In this document: one piece after another, positions 1 to 7,133 of the stretch | Layout: each line of letters begins with the position of its first letter | Numbering within the stretch: the first letter of the stretch is position 1 | Translations under genes and position numbers: made by a program | The notes under the pieces: generated by a model | Told to the model about the DNA's origin: nothing | Seen by the model: only the letters and a program-made list of their open reading frames with translations | Database searches by the model: none | DNA from: Micrococcales bacterium | Lineage (GTDB): Bacteria > Actinomycetota > Actinomycetes > S36-B12 > UBA10799 | DNA: 7,133 nucleotides | Direction of reading: 5' to 3' | Assembly (NCBI GenBank): GCA_023252115.1 | Contig: JAHEXM010000086.1 | Location: 1 to 7,133 of the forward strand

Positions 1-312
1 CAACAACACAGCTGAAGCTATGCCAGGTGCGCCGGTCACAATGTTGACGCACCAGTGCACGCCATACGAGCGATAGACATACAGGTGACCCGCGGGGCCA
101 AACATGACTTCGTTTCGCGCTGTCCGGGTACGAAATGCATGCGAACCAGGATCGTCACCGAGTCCGCCGTACGCCTCGACTTCGGTCAGGCGCAGGGCAA
201 CCTCGATGCCATCCTCGTTGAGCACGACGACGCGGTTCAGCAGATCGGCCGCTACCTCGATGACATCACGTTGGTAGAAGGAATCCTTGAGTCGCGCGCC
301 GTACCCGCTCAT
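1..312 (-). CDS. mpg: 3-methyladenine DNA glycosylase (AAG/MPG family), N-terminal part, truncated by window edge
   Basis: This base-excision repair enzyme removes alkylated purines such as 3-methyladenine by hydrolysing the N-glycosidic bond. Only the first 104 residues of a protein usually near 200 are inside the window, and the frame is still open at base 1. Family signatures are clear. VEAY at 45-48 carries the presumed catalytic Glu46 and base-stacking Tyr48. SHAFR at 57-61 carries His58. [15 protein letters not shown] at 66-80 and HWCVN at 86-90 match the conserved core and the active-site Asn (Asn90). Small departures from the consensus are Thr62, where Gly usually follows SHAFR, and Ala65, where TPRN is usual. 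The ATG at 312-310 overlaps the argH stop as ATGA, with no good ribosome binding site ahead, so translation is probably coupled to argH. The protein acts on DNA in the cytoplasm and has no role in arginine synthesis. The identity is secure, but activity cannot be judged from half a protein. Confidence 0.93.
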   Translation of the reverse strand, partial: MSGYGARLKDSFYQRDVIEVAADLLNRVVVLNEDGIEVALRLTEVEAYGGLGDDPGSHAFRTRTARNEVMFGPAGHLYVYRSYGVHWCVNIVTGAPGIASAVLL

Positions 313-1748
313 TTCTCAAAGAGTGACGGGACTACCGAGATGTCGGCCCACTGACGATGTGCTGCTGTCATTTCAGTCAGCAAAGCGAGTTGCGCCGCGA
401 CCGAGGTTGGAGAGGTGCCACCCGGTGTCGTGCGCGCTGCAACTGCTGACTCAACCGTCAGTACTGCGCGCACTGCGGGGCTGAGCGAACCTGAGACCGA
501 CTGAAGTGTGTCGTCGTCGAGTTCCCATAGTTCGCAACCACGTTGATCAGCGAGTTGGACACACTTGCCGGCAATTTCGTGAGCCTCCCGGAAGGCGACC
601 CCTTGTTCGACCAGCCAGTCGGCGATCTCAGTTGCAAGTGAATGGCCAGCGGCCGCAACTGAGGTCATGCGCGCGTCATCAAATTTGAGGGTCGAAATCA
701 TTCCGGCCATGGCGGGCAGAATCATTTCGAGCTGGTCGATGGTGTCGAAGACTGGTTCTTTGTCTTCTTGTAAATCGCGGTTGTACGCAAACGGCAAAGC
801 TTTGAGCGTGACGAGCAGCCCAGTGAGATTTCCGATCAGTCGACCGGACTTGCCGCGTGCGAGTTCAGCCACATCGGGGTTCCTCTTTTGCGGCATGATC
901 GATGAGCCAGTTGCCCACGCGTCGTCGAGCGTTGCAAAACCAAATTCCTTCGAGGACCACAGGCACACCTCTTCGCCAAGGCGAGAAAGATGGACTCCGA
1001 TCATCGCGGTGACAAAGAGAAACTCGGCAGCGAAGTCGCGGTCGCTGACAGCGTCGATGGAATTCCCGGCCGCTGATGCGAAACCGAGTTCGGCGGCAAC
1101 TGCCTCGGGGTTCAAGTCAAGAGCTGAACCAGATAGGGCGCCAGACCCCATCGGTGAGATCGAAACACGTGTATCCCAATCAGCAAGCCGATCGAGATCA
1201 CGCCCGAATGCATGAACATGTTTGGCCAACTCGTGCGCGAACGAAATCGGTTGCGCACGCTGAAGGTGGGTGTAGCCGGGAGCGACGGTTTCGATATGAG
1301 CCGACGCTTGTTCGATGAGCGCATACTGAAGGTCACACAACACAACAGCCATTTCGCGTGCTGCATCGCGAATATAGAGCCTGAAATCAGTTGCTACCTG
1401 GTCGTTGCGGCTACGGCCCGCCCGCAACTTTCCCCCCACAGCGCCTAACCGTTCGACGAGGATGCGTTCAATCGCCGTATGAACATCTTCATCGTCAGCA
1501 GACGGGCTCGCATCGCCCGATACGACTTCAGCTGCAAGTTGCGCGATCGCGGCGTCCACTTCAGCTAGTTCCTGTGGCGTGAGCAAACCAGCGGTCCCAA
1601 GCACTGACGCATGCGCACGCGTTTGCAACAGGTCGTATGGGGCTAGCCGCCAATCGAATTGAACCGAGCGCGACAGATCCGCCAATGCTTCGTGTGGACC
1701 GACACTGAAACGCCCACCCCACAGTCGAGTCGGTTCCTCTTCGGTCAC
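309..1748 (-). CDS. argH: argininosuccinate lyase (ArgH)
   Basis: ArgH catalyses the last step of arginine synthesis, splitting argininosuccinate into arginine and fumarate. It is a homotetrameric member of the fumarase/aspartase superfamily. The protein is 479 residues, normal for the family (about 460-480). LWGGRF at 9-14 is the typical N-terminal motif. [12 protein letters not shown] at 113-124 is the first conserved region. [10 protein letters not shown] at 158-167 contains the catalytic-region His161. The mobile signature loop [12 protein letters not shown] at 281-292 contains the catalytic serine (Ser282 or Ser283). All key residues are present. The start is a GTG at 1748-1746, four bases after the argG stop. 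GGATAAG, with GGA seven bases before the start, and AGAGAAG further up can serve as ribosome binding sites, both inside the argG end. The stop codon overlaps the start of the glycosylase gene. I see no truncation or frameshift. Confidence 0.97.
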   Translation of the reverse strand: MTEEEPTRLWGGRFSVGPHEALADLSRSVQFDWRLAPYDLLQTRAHASVLGTAGLLTPQELAEVDAAIAQLAAEVVSGDASPSADDEDVHTAIERILVERLGAVGGKLRAGRSRNDQVATDFRLYIRDAAREMAVVLCDLQYALIEQASAHIETVAPGYTHLQRAQPISFAHELAKHVHAFGRDLDRLADWDTRVSISPMGSGALSGSALDLNPEAVAAELGFASAAGNSIDAVSDRDFAAEFLFVTAMIGVHLSRLGEEVCLWSSKEFGFATLDDAWATGSSIMPQKRNPDVAELARGKSGRLIGNLTGLLVTLKALPFAYNRDLQEDKEPVFDTIDQLEMILPAMAGMISTLKFDDARMTSVAAAGHSLATEIADWLVEQGVAFREAHEIAGKCVQLADQRGCELWELDDDTLQSVSGSLSPAVRAVLTVESAVAARTTPGGTSPTSVAAQLALLTEMTAAHRQWADISVVPSLFEK

Positions 1749-1752
1749 TGTC

Positions 1753-2955
1753 TTATCCGTTCTTCTCTAGATCACGTCGAGCTGAAAGTTTGGTGGGCAG
1801 ACCCCACAGGTCGACGAAGCCCTTGGCAAGACTTTGGTCGAAAGTGTAGCCGGTGTCATAGGTGGCGAGATTGAAGTCATACAACGACTCATCGCTGCGT
1901 CTGCCAGTCACGACGGCACGTCCGCCATGAAGAGTCATGCGGATGTCGCCAGTGGCATGCGCATTTACTTCCTCGATGCATCCGTCAAGCGCTCGGCGAA
2001 GCGGCGAAAACCACAAGCCGTCATAGACCAATTCGCTCCATCGTTGCCGAACTCCCCCAGCAAATCGCGCAAGTTCTCGCTCGGCGGTGACGTTGATCAG
2101 TTCTTGATGAGCCGCGATGAGTGCCATGGCTCCGGGGGCTTCGTAGACCTCTCGGCTCTTGATTCCGACGAGGCGATCCTCCACTAGGTCAATGCGGCCA
2201 ATGCCATGAGCACCCGCGCGTCGGTTGAGCTCCACGATGGCTTCGAGCATCGTGACTGACCGACCGTCAATAGCTACCGGCGTGCCTCGGTCGAAACTGA
2301 TAATCACTTCTTCGGCCTGCTGGTCAGCACCTGGGTCTGACGTGTAGGCATAGACGTCTTCGATCGGGCCGTTCCAAATGTCCTCCAAGAACCCGGTCTC
2401 GACTGCGCGACCCCACACGTTCTGGTCGATTGAATACGGCGACTTCTTGGTCACATCGATCGGAATGTTGTTCTCTTCAGCAAACTCGATCGCCTTGTCC
2501 CGGGTCATCGCATAATCCCTGACCGGCGCGATGCAGCGAAGGTCTGGGGCCAACGCGCCAATGCCAACTTCAAACCGCACCTGGTCGTTGCCCTTGCCGG
2601 TGCAGCCGTGCGCAACGATTCCGGCGTTGTGTTTGCGCGCTGCATCGGCCAGGTGTTTCACGATGACCGGTCGCGACAATGCGGATACGAGCGGATAGCG
2701 ATCCATGTAAAGCGCATCGGCTTTCAGTGCAGGCAGGCAGTATCCGTCAGCAAATTCATCACGTGCATCAGCAACTTCCGCCTCGACAGCACCGCAGGCG
2801 AGTGCGCGTTTACGGATGACATCAAGGTCTTCGCCATCTTGACCGACATCGACGGCGCAAGCGATTACCTCGGCGCCAGTTTCGCGCGCGATCCAACCAA
2901 TTGCTACAGACGTGTCAAGCCCCCCTGAATAGGCGAGCACTACCCGCTCAGTCAC
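1753..2955 (-). CDS. argG: argininosuccinate synthase (ArgG)
   Basis: ArgG joins citrulline and aspartate, using ATP, to form argininosuccinate. It is a cytoplasmic homotetramer of the N-type ATP pyrophosphatase family. With the chosen start the protein has 400 residues, the usual bacterial length. SGGLDTS at 10-16 is the ATP-pyrophosphatase P-loop. [14 protein letters not shown] at 116-129 is the second family signature. [17 protein letters not shown] at 172-188 and [12 protein letters not shown] at 264-275 are conserved substrate and subunit-contact regions. The ending [11 protein letters not shown] is actinobacterial in style. I chose GTG at 2955-2953 because GGAGAAG lies just upstream and the protein then begins [11 protein letters not shown], as expected. 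The frame stays open to an upstream ATG at 3042, but that start would add 29 unconserved residues overlapping the end of argR. The gene lies 19 bases after argR and 4 before argH. Confidence 0.97.
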   Translation of the reverse strand: MTERVVLAYSGGLDTSVAIGWIARETGAEVIACAVDVGQDGEDLDVIRKRALACGAVEAEVADARDEFADGYCLPALKADALYMDRYPLVSALSRPVIVKHLADAARKHNAGIVAHGCTGKGNDQVRFEVGIGALAPDLRCIAPVRDYAMTRDKAIEFAEENNIPIDVTKKSPYSIDQNVWGRAVETGFLEDIWNGPIEDVYAYTSDPGADQQAEEVIISFDRGTPVAIDGRSVTMLEAIVELNRRAGAHGIGRIDLVEDRLVGIKSREVYEAPGAMALIAAHQELINVTAERELARFAGGVRQRWSELVYDGLWFSPLRRALDGCIEEVNAHATGDIRMTLHGGRAVVTGRRSDESLYDFNLATYDTGYTFDQSLAKGFVDLWGLPTKLSARRDLEKNG

Positions 2956-2957
2956 AA

Positions 2958-2964
2958 CTTCTCC
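2958..2964 (-). promoter_or_regulatory. strong ribosome binding site of argG
   Basis: The minus strand reads GGAGAAG here, with GGAG five bases ahead of the argG GTG start. It is the best Shine-Dalgarno match at any gene start in the window and decides the GTG start at 2955. It suggests fresh ribosome loading on argG rather than dependence on argR translation. Confidence 0.75.
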
Positions 2965-2974
2965 ATTTCCGGTG

Positions 2975-3502
2975 TTATCCCGCTGACTTCTTGGCACCCA
3001 TTGCCGCGAAGTCTCGTGCCACGGCAGAACCACCGCGTGCATCCTTTGTTACTAACAAAACCGTGTCATCGCCGGCAATGGTGCCGATGATGTCAGCCAT
3101 CGCCGTGTGATCGATGGCCGACGCGAGGTATTGCGCAGCACCGGGCGGAGTCCGAAGCACGACGATATTCGCCGAATGAGTTGCGCTGCTCAATAATTCG
3201 CCTACGACTCTTTCTAGCCGAGTCCGCATCGACGACGGGGTTTCACCTAGTCGCGGCGTGGAATCGCCGCCATCTTGCGGTACCGCATACACGGTGTGCC
3301 CGTTCGGGTCGACGACTTTGTATGCGCCCAATTCATCAAGATCGCGGGAAAGCGTTGCCTGGGTTACCCCAAAACCCTTTTGCGCCAACAGTTCGCCAAG
3401 TTGTGCTTGTGACTCGACGGTGTTGACCACCAGCAACTCGATGATCTGTGAATGCCGTGCAACCTTGGTCGCAATTCGCGGTGTCGCCTTTGATGAACTC
3501 AT
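2975..3502 (-). CDS. argR: arginine repressor (ArgR)
   Basis: ArgR is the hexameric, arginine-dependent DNA-binding protein that represses arginine synthesis genes by binding palindromic ARG boxes. The protein has 175 residues (family about 150-175). The N-terminal winged helix-turn-helix spans roughly 15-75. [13 protein letters not shown] at 47-59 is the hallmark recognition-helix region. A linker at about 77-92 leads to the C-terminal oligomerisation and arginine-binding domain. There GTIAGDDT at 140-147 carries the aspartate pair (Asp145, Asp146) that contacts arginine in the family. The ATG at 3502-3500 overlaps the argD stop as ATGA, with only a weak GGTGG stretch as ribosome binding site. 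Because argR sits inside the operon it presumably controls, autoregulation is likely. No ARG box can be called here, since the operon promoter lies upstream of the window's right edge. Confidence 0.96.
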   Translation of the reverse strand: MSSSKATPRIATKVARHSQIIELLVVNTVESQAQLGELLAQKGFGVTQATLSRDLDELGAYKVVDPNGHTVYAVPQDGGDSTPRLGETPSSMRTRLERVVGELLSSATHSANIVVLRTPPGAAQYLASAIDHTAMADIIGTIAGDDTVLLVTKDARGGSAVARDFAAMGAKKSAG

Positions 3503-4707
3503 GCCGCCACCGCCGCATCGAGAATCGTCGGAAGCGCATCAGCGAAAGCATCCGCCTGATCGATCGACAGGATCAACGGTGGGGCAAGTCGGATCGCGTC
3601 AGGCTTGACTGCATTCACCAAATACCCAGCGTCACGTGATGCAGCTTCGACTGCAGCCGCCTTCGCCTCAGTCAGTTGAAGTGCCCGCCACAACCCGACG
3701 CCCCGCGATTCAGCCATCAGCGGGTGCGCAATTGCAGCGAAGCGGTCTGCCCAGTGATCGCCAACAACCTTGGCGTTGACAAGCAAATCCTCTTTCTCGA
3801 TGGAGTCAATTACAGCGAGGGCAGCTGCACACGAAATTGGGTTGCCACCAAATGTCGAACCGTGATCGCCCGGCTTGAACAGATCAGCGGTCTGACCAAA
3901 AGCCAAGCAAGCACCCAGTGGCAACCCGCCGGCTAAGCCCTTAGCCAGCGTCACGATGTCCGGCGTGACTCCAGCCGCAAAACTGGCATACCAATCCCCC
4001 GTGCGCCCCATGCCTGACTGAACTTCATCAACTACCAACAGCGCATTGAATTCGTCACAGAAGACTCGGGCTTCCGGCAGATAACCCTCCGGCGTTGGGT
4101 ACACCCCGCCTTCACCCAGCACTGGCTCAACGAACACCGCAGCGGTAGCGGACGTTATCGCTTCCCTAAGTGCAGCAGCGTCGCCGAACGGCACAAAGGT
4201 GACCGGACCAGGTAGCGGCGCAAACGGATCACGCTTGGCGTCATTCCCGGTGATCGATAGTGCTCCCATTGTTCGGCCATGGAATCCGCCGACAACCGCA
4301 ATGATCTCCTGTTTCCCGCCCGTTGGATCGGCCAACCATCCGTGCCGACGGGACAGTTTGTACGCAGCCTCAATTGCTGTCGCGCCGTCTTGACTAAAGA
4401 AGACGCGTCCGTCCGTGTGAGCAAGTTCCAGAAGTCGTTGCGCCAAATCCAGACCGGGTTGGTGCATGTAGAGGTTGCTGGTGTGCGCAATCGTGCTTAC
4501 TTGGTTGCTTACGGCATCAACAATCGCTGGGTGTGCGTGTCCCAATGCTGACGTCGCGATCCCCGCAACGAGATCGAGGTATTCGTTTCCTTCGGTATCC
4601 CACACGGTGCAGCCGCTGCCGTGTGTCAATGCGATCGCCGGTGTTCCGTAGTTGTTCATCATGCACGATTGCCACACCTGCTGGAAGTCGTAATTCGTCG
4701 GCATCAT
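3499..4707 (-). CDS. argD: acetylornithine aminotransferase (ArgD)
   Basis: ArgD is a PLP enzyme (class III, fold type I) that makes N-acetylornithine from N-acetylglutamate semialdehyde using glutamate. It often also serves the equivalent lysine-pathway step. The 402-residue length is normal. Cofactor features are GFHGRT at 141-146 (Phe142, Arg145), EPVLGEGG at 194-201, [13 protein letters not shown] at 225-237 with Asp227 for the pyridine nitrogen, Schiff-base Lys256 in TLAKGLAGG, and GSTFGGNP at 283-290. Arg373 in IRLAPP is the expected substrate carboxylate contact. One oddity is residues 106-115, where the family usually has NSGAEANEAA but this protein has [10 protein letters not shown], placing Asp107 where Ser or Thr normally cups the PLP phosphate. 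Two adjacent ATGs (4707 and 4704) are possible. The first gives an ATGA overlap with argB. The neighbours make ArgD the best assignment over other ornithine or GABA transaminases. Confidence 0.95.
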   Translation of the reverse strand: MMPTNYDFQQVWQSCMMNNYGTPAIALTHGSGCTVWDTEGNEYLDLVAGIATSALGHAHPAIVDAVSNQVSTIAHTSNLYMHQPGLDLAQRLLELAHTDGRVFFSQDGATAIEAAYKLSRRHGWLADPTGGKQEIIAVVGGFHGRTMGALSITGNDAKRDPFAPLPGPVTFVPFGDAAALREAITSATAAVFVEPVLGEGGVYPTPEGYLPEARVFCDEFNALLVVDEVQSGMGRTGDWYASFAAGVTPDIVTLAKGLAGGLPLGACLAFGQTADLFKPGDHGSTFGGNPISCAAALAVIDSIEKEDLLVNAKVVGDHWADRFAAIAHPLMAESRGVGLWRALQLTEAKAAAVEAASRDAGYLVNAVKPDAIRLAPPLILSIDQADAFADALPTILDAAVAA

Positions 4708-5591
4708 GCACCGCCCGCAGTCACCATCGTGCCAACTCCACTATCAGTGAAAACCTCCAGCAGCATGGAGTGCGGTTTGCGCCCGTCGATGACGTGAACT
4801 CGCGACACTCCACCCTCAACTGCGGTCAGGCACGCGGTCATTTTTGGGATCATTCCGGCAGACAGAGTCGGCAGTAATACTTTGAGTTCTGCCACCGTCA
4901 ATTCGCTGATGACATCTTCTGACTCAGGCCAATTTGCATACAAGCCAGCGACGTCGGTGAGGAAGACAGCTTTGGTGGCATTGACCGCGGTTGCGATGGC
5001 GCCGGCCGCAGCATCAGCATTGACGTTATAGATGGTTCCGTCTTCACCCACTCCAATGCTCGAGATGATGGGAATCAGGCCGTCATCTAGAAGTGTCGTG
5101 ACCAGATCTGTTCTTACTTCGGTCACATCGCCAACTAGGCCAAGGTCGACCTCCTGGCCGTCAACGTCTTGTGTGCGTTTCTCGGCCGCTAGCAGCGCCG
5201 CATCCTCACCAGAAATTCCCACGGCGTAGGGGCCGTGCTTGTTAATCAGACTTACGAGATCACGTTGGACTTGCCCGGTAAGAACCATTCGGACGACGTC
5301 AAGCACCTCTGGCGTGGTCACCCGTTGCCCGCCCTTAAATTCACTCTCGATTCCCAAGGTGTCGAGCATTTGACTGATCTGCGGTCCACCCCCATGTACG
5401 ACGATTGGCCGCAACCCGGCAAGGCGCAGGAAGACAATGTCTTCGGCAAAGGACGCCCGCAACTCATCATCGATCATTGCATTTCCGCCGTACTTCACCA
5501 CAACCGTTGCGCCGCTGAATTCCTTAAGCCACGGCAAAGCCTCGGCAAGCACTGCAGCTTTTGAACTCGCCGTTAGCTCGAAGCCACTCAT
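4704..5591 (-). CDS. argB: acetylglutamate kinase (ArgB)
   Basis: ArgB phosphorylates N-acetyl-L-glutamate with ATP, normally the controlled step of the cyclic pathway. It belongs to the amino acid kinase family. The protein has 295 residues, as usual for this type. KYGGNAM at 33-39 holds catalytic Lys33. VHGGGPQI at 65-72 is the glycine-rich substrate loop. [12 protein letters not shown] at 189-200 is the ligand-binding signature. SAGMIPKM at 244-251 holds the second key lysine, Lys250. An N-terminal helix of about 25 residues precedes the first strand, and the C-terminal stretch [20 protein letters not shown] resembles the arginine site of feedback-inhibited hexameric kinases. Arginine inhibition is therefore likely (inference). 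The ATG at 5591-5589 overlaps the argJ stop as ATGA and has no visible ribosome binding site, suggesting coupling to argJ. An in-frame ATG at 5645 would add 18 unconserved residues inside argJ. Confidence 0.97.
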   Translation of the reverse strand: MSGFELTASSKAAVLAEALPWLKEFSGATVVVKYGGNAMIDDELRASFAEDIVFLRLAGLRPIVVHGGGPQISQMLDTLGIESEFKGGQRVTTPEVLDVVRMVLTGQVQRDLVSLINKHGPYAVGISGEDAALLAAEKRTQDVDGQEVDLGLVGDVTEVRTDLVTTLLDDGLIPIISSIGVGEDGTIYNVNADAAAGAIATAVNATKAVFLTDVAGLYANWPESEDVISELTVAELKVLLPTLSAGMIPKMTACLTAVEGGVSRVHVIDGRKPHSMLLEVFTDSGVGTMVTAGGA

Positions 5592-6739
5592 GACGAATAC
5601 GCCGAATTCTCGTGGACATAGTCGGCGGTCAAATCGTTCGTCCAAACCGCGGCTGACTTATCTCCGGCGTGAAGGTTCACGTCAATCTCGATCGTGCGAC
5701 CTTTCATGTTGACGAGATCTCTATCGTCGCCAACCGAACTATCGCGACATACCCACACGCCGTTGATCGCAACATCAATTGCACCCGGATCAAAAGTTAC
5801 GTCGGTGGTCCCCAATGCAGACAACACCCGACCCCAGTTCGGGTCCTCTCCGTGAATTGCACACTTCAGCAGGTTGCTGCGCGAAACCGCCCGAGCCGCT
5901 TCGACAGCCTGATCTTCTGTCGTTGCACCGCCCACTGCGATTTTGATATCTTTAGAAGCGCCTTCGGCATCACCAATCAACGCGCGTGCCAGTTCGCCGC
6001 AAGCACCTTCGACGGCCTCGATGAACTCGGCCACCGTGGGAGTCGTTCCGCTTGCCCCACTTGCCAACAGGATGACCGTGTCATTTGTTGACATGCAGCC
6101 GTCCGAATCAATCCGATCGAAAGTGCGGGAAGTCGCCCATTTGAGTGCACGATTGGCTAACTCAACATCCACGACAGCATCTGTTGTGATGACACTTAGC
6201 ATCGTGGCGAGTCCAGGCGCGAGCATTCCGGCACCCTTTGCCATGCCACCAACACTGAAGCCGTCTCCAGCGACTGCAATTTCCTTGGCTACCGAGTCCG
6301 TAGTCATGATCGCGTGAGCCGCGTCGTCTCCACCAGTAATAGTTAGCGCTTGACATGCAGCATCGATACCTGGGAGCAACTTGTCCATCGGCAAGCGAAT
6401 GCCAATCAAACCGGTTGAACAAACGGCAACTTCGCCTGCTCCGCAATTCAGCAAGGTCGCGACATGTTCCGCGGTTGCGTGTGTGTCGCCAAAACCGTCA
6501 GGACCGGTGCACGCATTCGCACCTCCGGAATTCAAAACGACAGCCTTGATGTCGCCAGACTTGAGGACCCGATCGGTCCAGACAACAGGGGCGGCCTTGA
6601 TGCGATTCTGCGTCGTGACGCCAGCGGCAATTTGCAAAGGTCCGTCATTGACAACCAGTGCGACATCTAATTTGCCCGATGACTTCAAGCCCGCGGAGAC
6701 ACCGGCCGCCCTAAAGCCTTTTGGAGTGGTAACTGTCAT
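5588..6739 (-). CDS. argJ: glutamate N-acetyltransferase / ornithine acetyltransferase (ArgJ)
   Basis: ArgJ transfers the acetyl group from N-acetylornithine to glutamate, releasing ornithine and regenerating N-acetylglutamate. It is an Ntn-type enzyme that cuts itself into alpha and beta chains. The protein has 383 residues, a normal length. [14 protein letters not shown] at 168-181 contains the self-cleavage site, predicted between Ala178 and Thr179, with Thr179 as nucleophile. STGLIG at 108-113 supplies the oxyanion-hole Thr109-Gly110. GDAEGASK at 256-263 carries the conserved Glu259. HGEDPNWGR at 296-304 and the end [15 protein letters not shown] are typical. Whether it can also use acetyl-CoA (bifunctional form) cannot be read from sequence. 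The ATG at 6739-6737 overlaps the argC stop as ATGA, with GGGGT about ten bases upstream. The frame is open to 6850, but the extra 37 residues overlap argC and are not conserved in style. Confidence 0.97.
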   Translation of the reverse strand: MTVTTPKGFRAAGVSAGLKSSGKLDVALVVNDGPLQIAAGVTTQNRIKAAPVVWTDRVLKSGDIKAVVLNSGGANACTGPDGFGDTHATAEHVATLLNCGAGEVAVCSTGLIGIRLPMDKLLPGIDAACQALTITGGDDAAHAIMTTDSVAKEIAVAGDGFSVGGMAKGAGMLAPGLATMLSVITTDAVVDVELANRALKWATSRTFDRIDSDGCMSTNDTVILLASGASGTTPTVAEFIEAVEGACGELARALIGDAEGASKDIKIAVGGATTEDQAVEAARAVSRSNLLKCAIHGEDPNWGRVLSALGTTDVTFDPGAIDVAINGVWVCRDSSVGDDRDLVNMKGRTIEIDVNLHAGDKSAAVWTNDLTADYVHENSAYSS

Positions 6740-7133
6740 GGCGCAACCCCAGTCAGCAGCAAACCAGCCGTTTCCTCCAGCCCAAACATGAGGTTTGCGT
6801 TCTGTACTGCTTGGCCCGCCGCACCCTTTCCAAGATTGTCCAGCGCGCAAATCACCGAGGCTCGTTGGGTATTCGGATCAAAGGCGGTCTGGAGCTCGAC
6901 AAGGTTCGAGCCGAATGTGGAGGCGGTTTTGGGCATTCGTCCTTCAGGCAGCACAGTGACAAACGGTTCATCTTGATAGGTGCTTGCCACTGCATCACGC
7001 ACGCTGTCGGCTGAACATTCATCCGTGGCTTTGCCGGTGCAGATCGCCAAGATGCCGCGCGGCATAGGAGCCAACATCGGCGTGAATGAAACGGAGACCG
7101 AATGCGCCGCCACACCGCTGAGCTCTTGTTGCA
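6736..7133 (-). CDS. argC: N-acetyl-gamma-glutamyl-phosphate reductase (ArgC), C-terminal part, truncated by window edge
   Basis: ArgC reduces N-acetylglutamyl phosphate to the semialdehyde with NADPH. Only the last 131 codons of a protein usually near 340 residues are present. The first full codon starts at 7131 and the frame remains open at the right edge. The visible part reads QQELSG, then VSVSFTPMLAPMPRGILAI, typical of the strand and loop after the catalytic domain. It continues with EPFVTVLPEGRMPKTASTFGSN and ALDNLGKGAAGQAVQNANL, and ends in TGVAP. These match the C-terminal third of actinobacterial ArgC. The active-site cysteine and the conserved histidine lie in the missing part, so integrity cannot be assessed. 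The GTG at 7113 is an internal valine codon, not a start. The stop codon overlaps the argJ start. As the first gene of the usual arrangement, its upstream region, not seen here, should hold the operon promoter. Confidence 0.95.
   Translation of the reverse strand, partial: QQELSGVAAHSVSVSFTPMLAPMPRGILAICTGKATDECSADSVRDAVASTYQDEPFVTVLPEGRMPKTASTFGSNLVELQTAFDPNTQRASVICALDNLGKGAAGQAVQNANLMFGLEETAGLLLTGVAP

Noticed and set aside
55..354. Plus-strand open frame of 99 codons opposite the glycosylase and the end of argH
   Set aside because: The minus strand encodes clear AAG-family motifs through this whole stretch, and the plus frame has no recognisable domain.
667..1215. Plus-strand open frame of 182 codons opposite argH
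   Set aside because: It lies wholly antisense to a well-conserved argH, its composition is Ser/Arg/Pro-rich as expected of an antisense shadow, and no family motif or convincing start signal is seen.
1834..2187. Plus-strand open frame of 117 codons opposite argG (similar ones at 2608-2928, 3258-3608 and 5669-6091)
   Set aside because: These are antisense to conserved enzymes, without recognisable motifs or independent context.
2956..3042. Longer argG start at an ATG at 3042
   Set aside because: It would add 29 residues ahead of the normal N-terminus, overlap the argR end and ignore the strong ribosome binding site next to GTG 2955.
4363..4392. Possible compensated frameshift explaining the odd ArgD loop
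   Set aside because: Motif spacing on both sides (VFF before, [11 protein letters not shown] after) is preserved, and the substitutions alternate with conserved Gly, Ala and Glu, so point changes fit better.
5592..5645. Longer argB start at 5645
   Set aside because: The extra 18 residues (Arg-rich) are unlike the family and lie within argJ. ATG 5591 makes the same ATGA overlap as the neighbours.
6740..6850. Longer argJ start at 6850
   Set aside because: The extension overlaps argC and reads Trp/Gly-rich noise. The protein from 6739 starts in typical ArgJ fashion with [11 protein letters not shown].
7063..7095. ArgC has Met where some families show His in the SFTPH segment, possibly a lost catalytic residue
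   Set aside because: Actinobacterial ArgC proteins often lack His at this position (M. tuberculosis has Val, as I recall). The catalytic Cys and His lie further upstream, outside the window.

Overview
The window is a nearly gap-free block of arginine-biosynthesis genes, all on the minus strand. Read 5'->3' along the transcript (right to left in window coordinates) the order is argC (3' part only), argJ, argB, argD, argR, argG, argH, then the 5' part of a 3-methyladenine DNA glycosylase gene (mpg/AAG family) that runs off the left edge. Six genes are complete. No RNA gene, mobile element, CRISPR array or long intergenic region is visible. The longest non-coding gap is 19 bases, between argR and argG.

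The gene order resembles the argCJBDFRGH cluster of Actinobacteria such as Mycobacterium and Corynebacterium. The protein sequences also have an actinobacterial look: the ArgJ segment with AAPVVW and [13 protein letters not shown], the ArgC ending in TGVAP, and the ArgH start with LWGGRF. G+C in sampled lines is roughly 52-60%, lower than in soil streptomycetes or mycobacteria. This suggests a medium-GC actinobacterium, perhaps an aquatic lineage, but the exact group cannot be fixed from this window.

Together the genes cover N-acetylglutamate to arginine: ArgB phosphorylates N-acetylglutamate, ArgC reduces it, ArgD transaminates it, ArgJ moves the acetyl group back to glutamate (cyclic pathway), and ArgG and ArgH convert citrulline to argininosuccinate and then arginine. 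ArgR is the arginine-responsive repressor. The ornithine carbamoyltransferase gene argF, which usually lies between argD and argR in this arrangement, is not here: argD and argR overlap directly.

Five junctions (argC/argJ, argJ/argB, argB/argD, argD/argR, argH/mpg) are four-base ATGA stop-start overlaps, pointing to one translationally coupled operon. argG alone has a strong ribosome binding site. The operon promoter and any ARG boxes would lie upstream of argC, outside the window. I see no new biological system here. The points worth a second look are the missing argF, an altered cofactor-phosphate loop in ArgD, and the coupling of a DNA-repair gene to the arginine operon.
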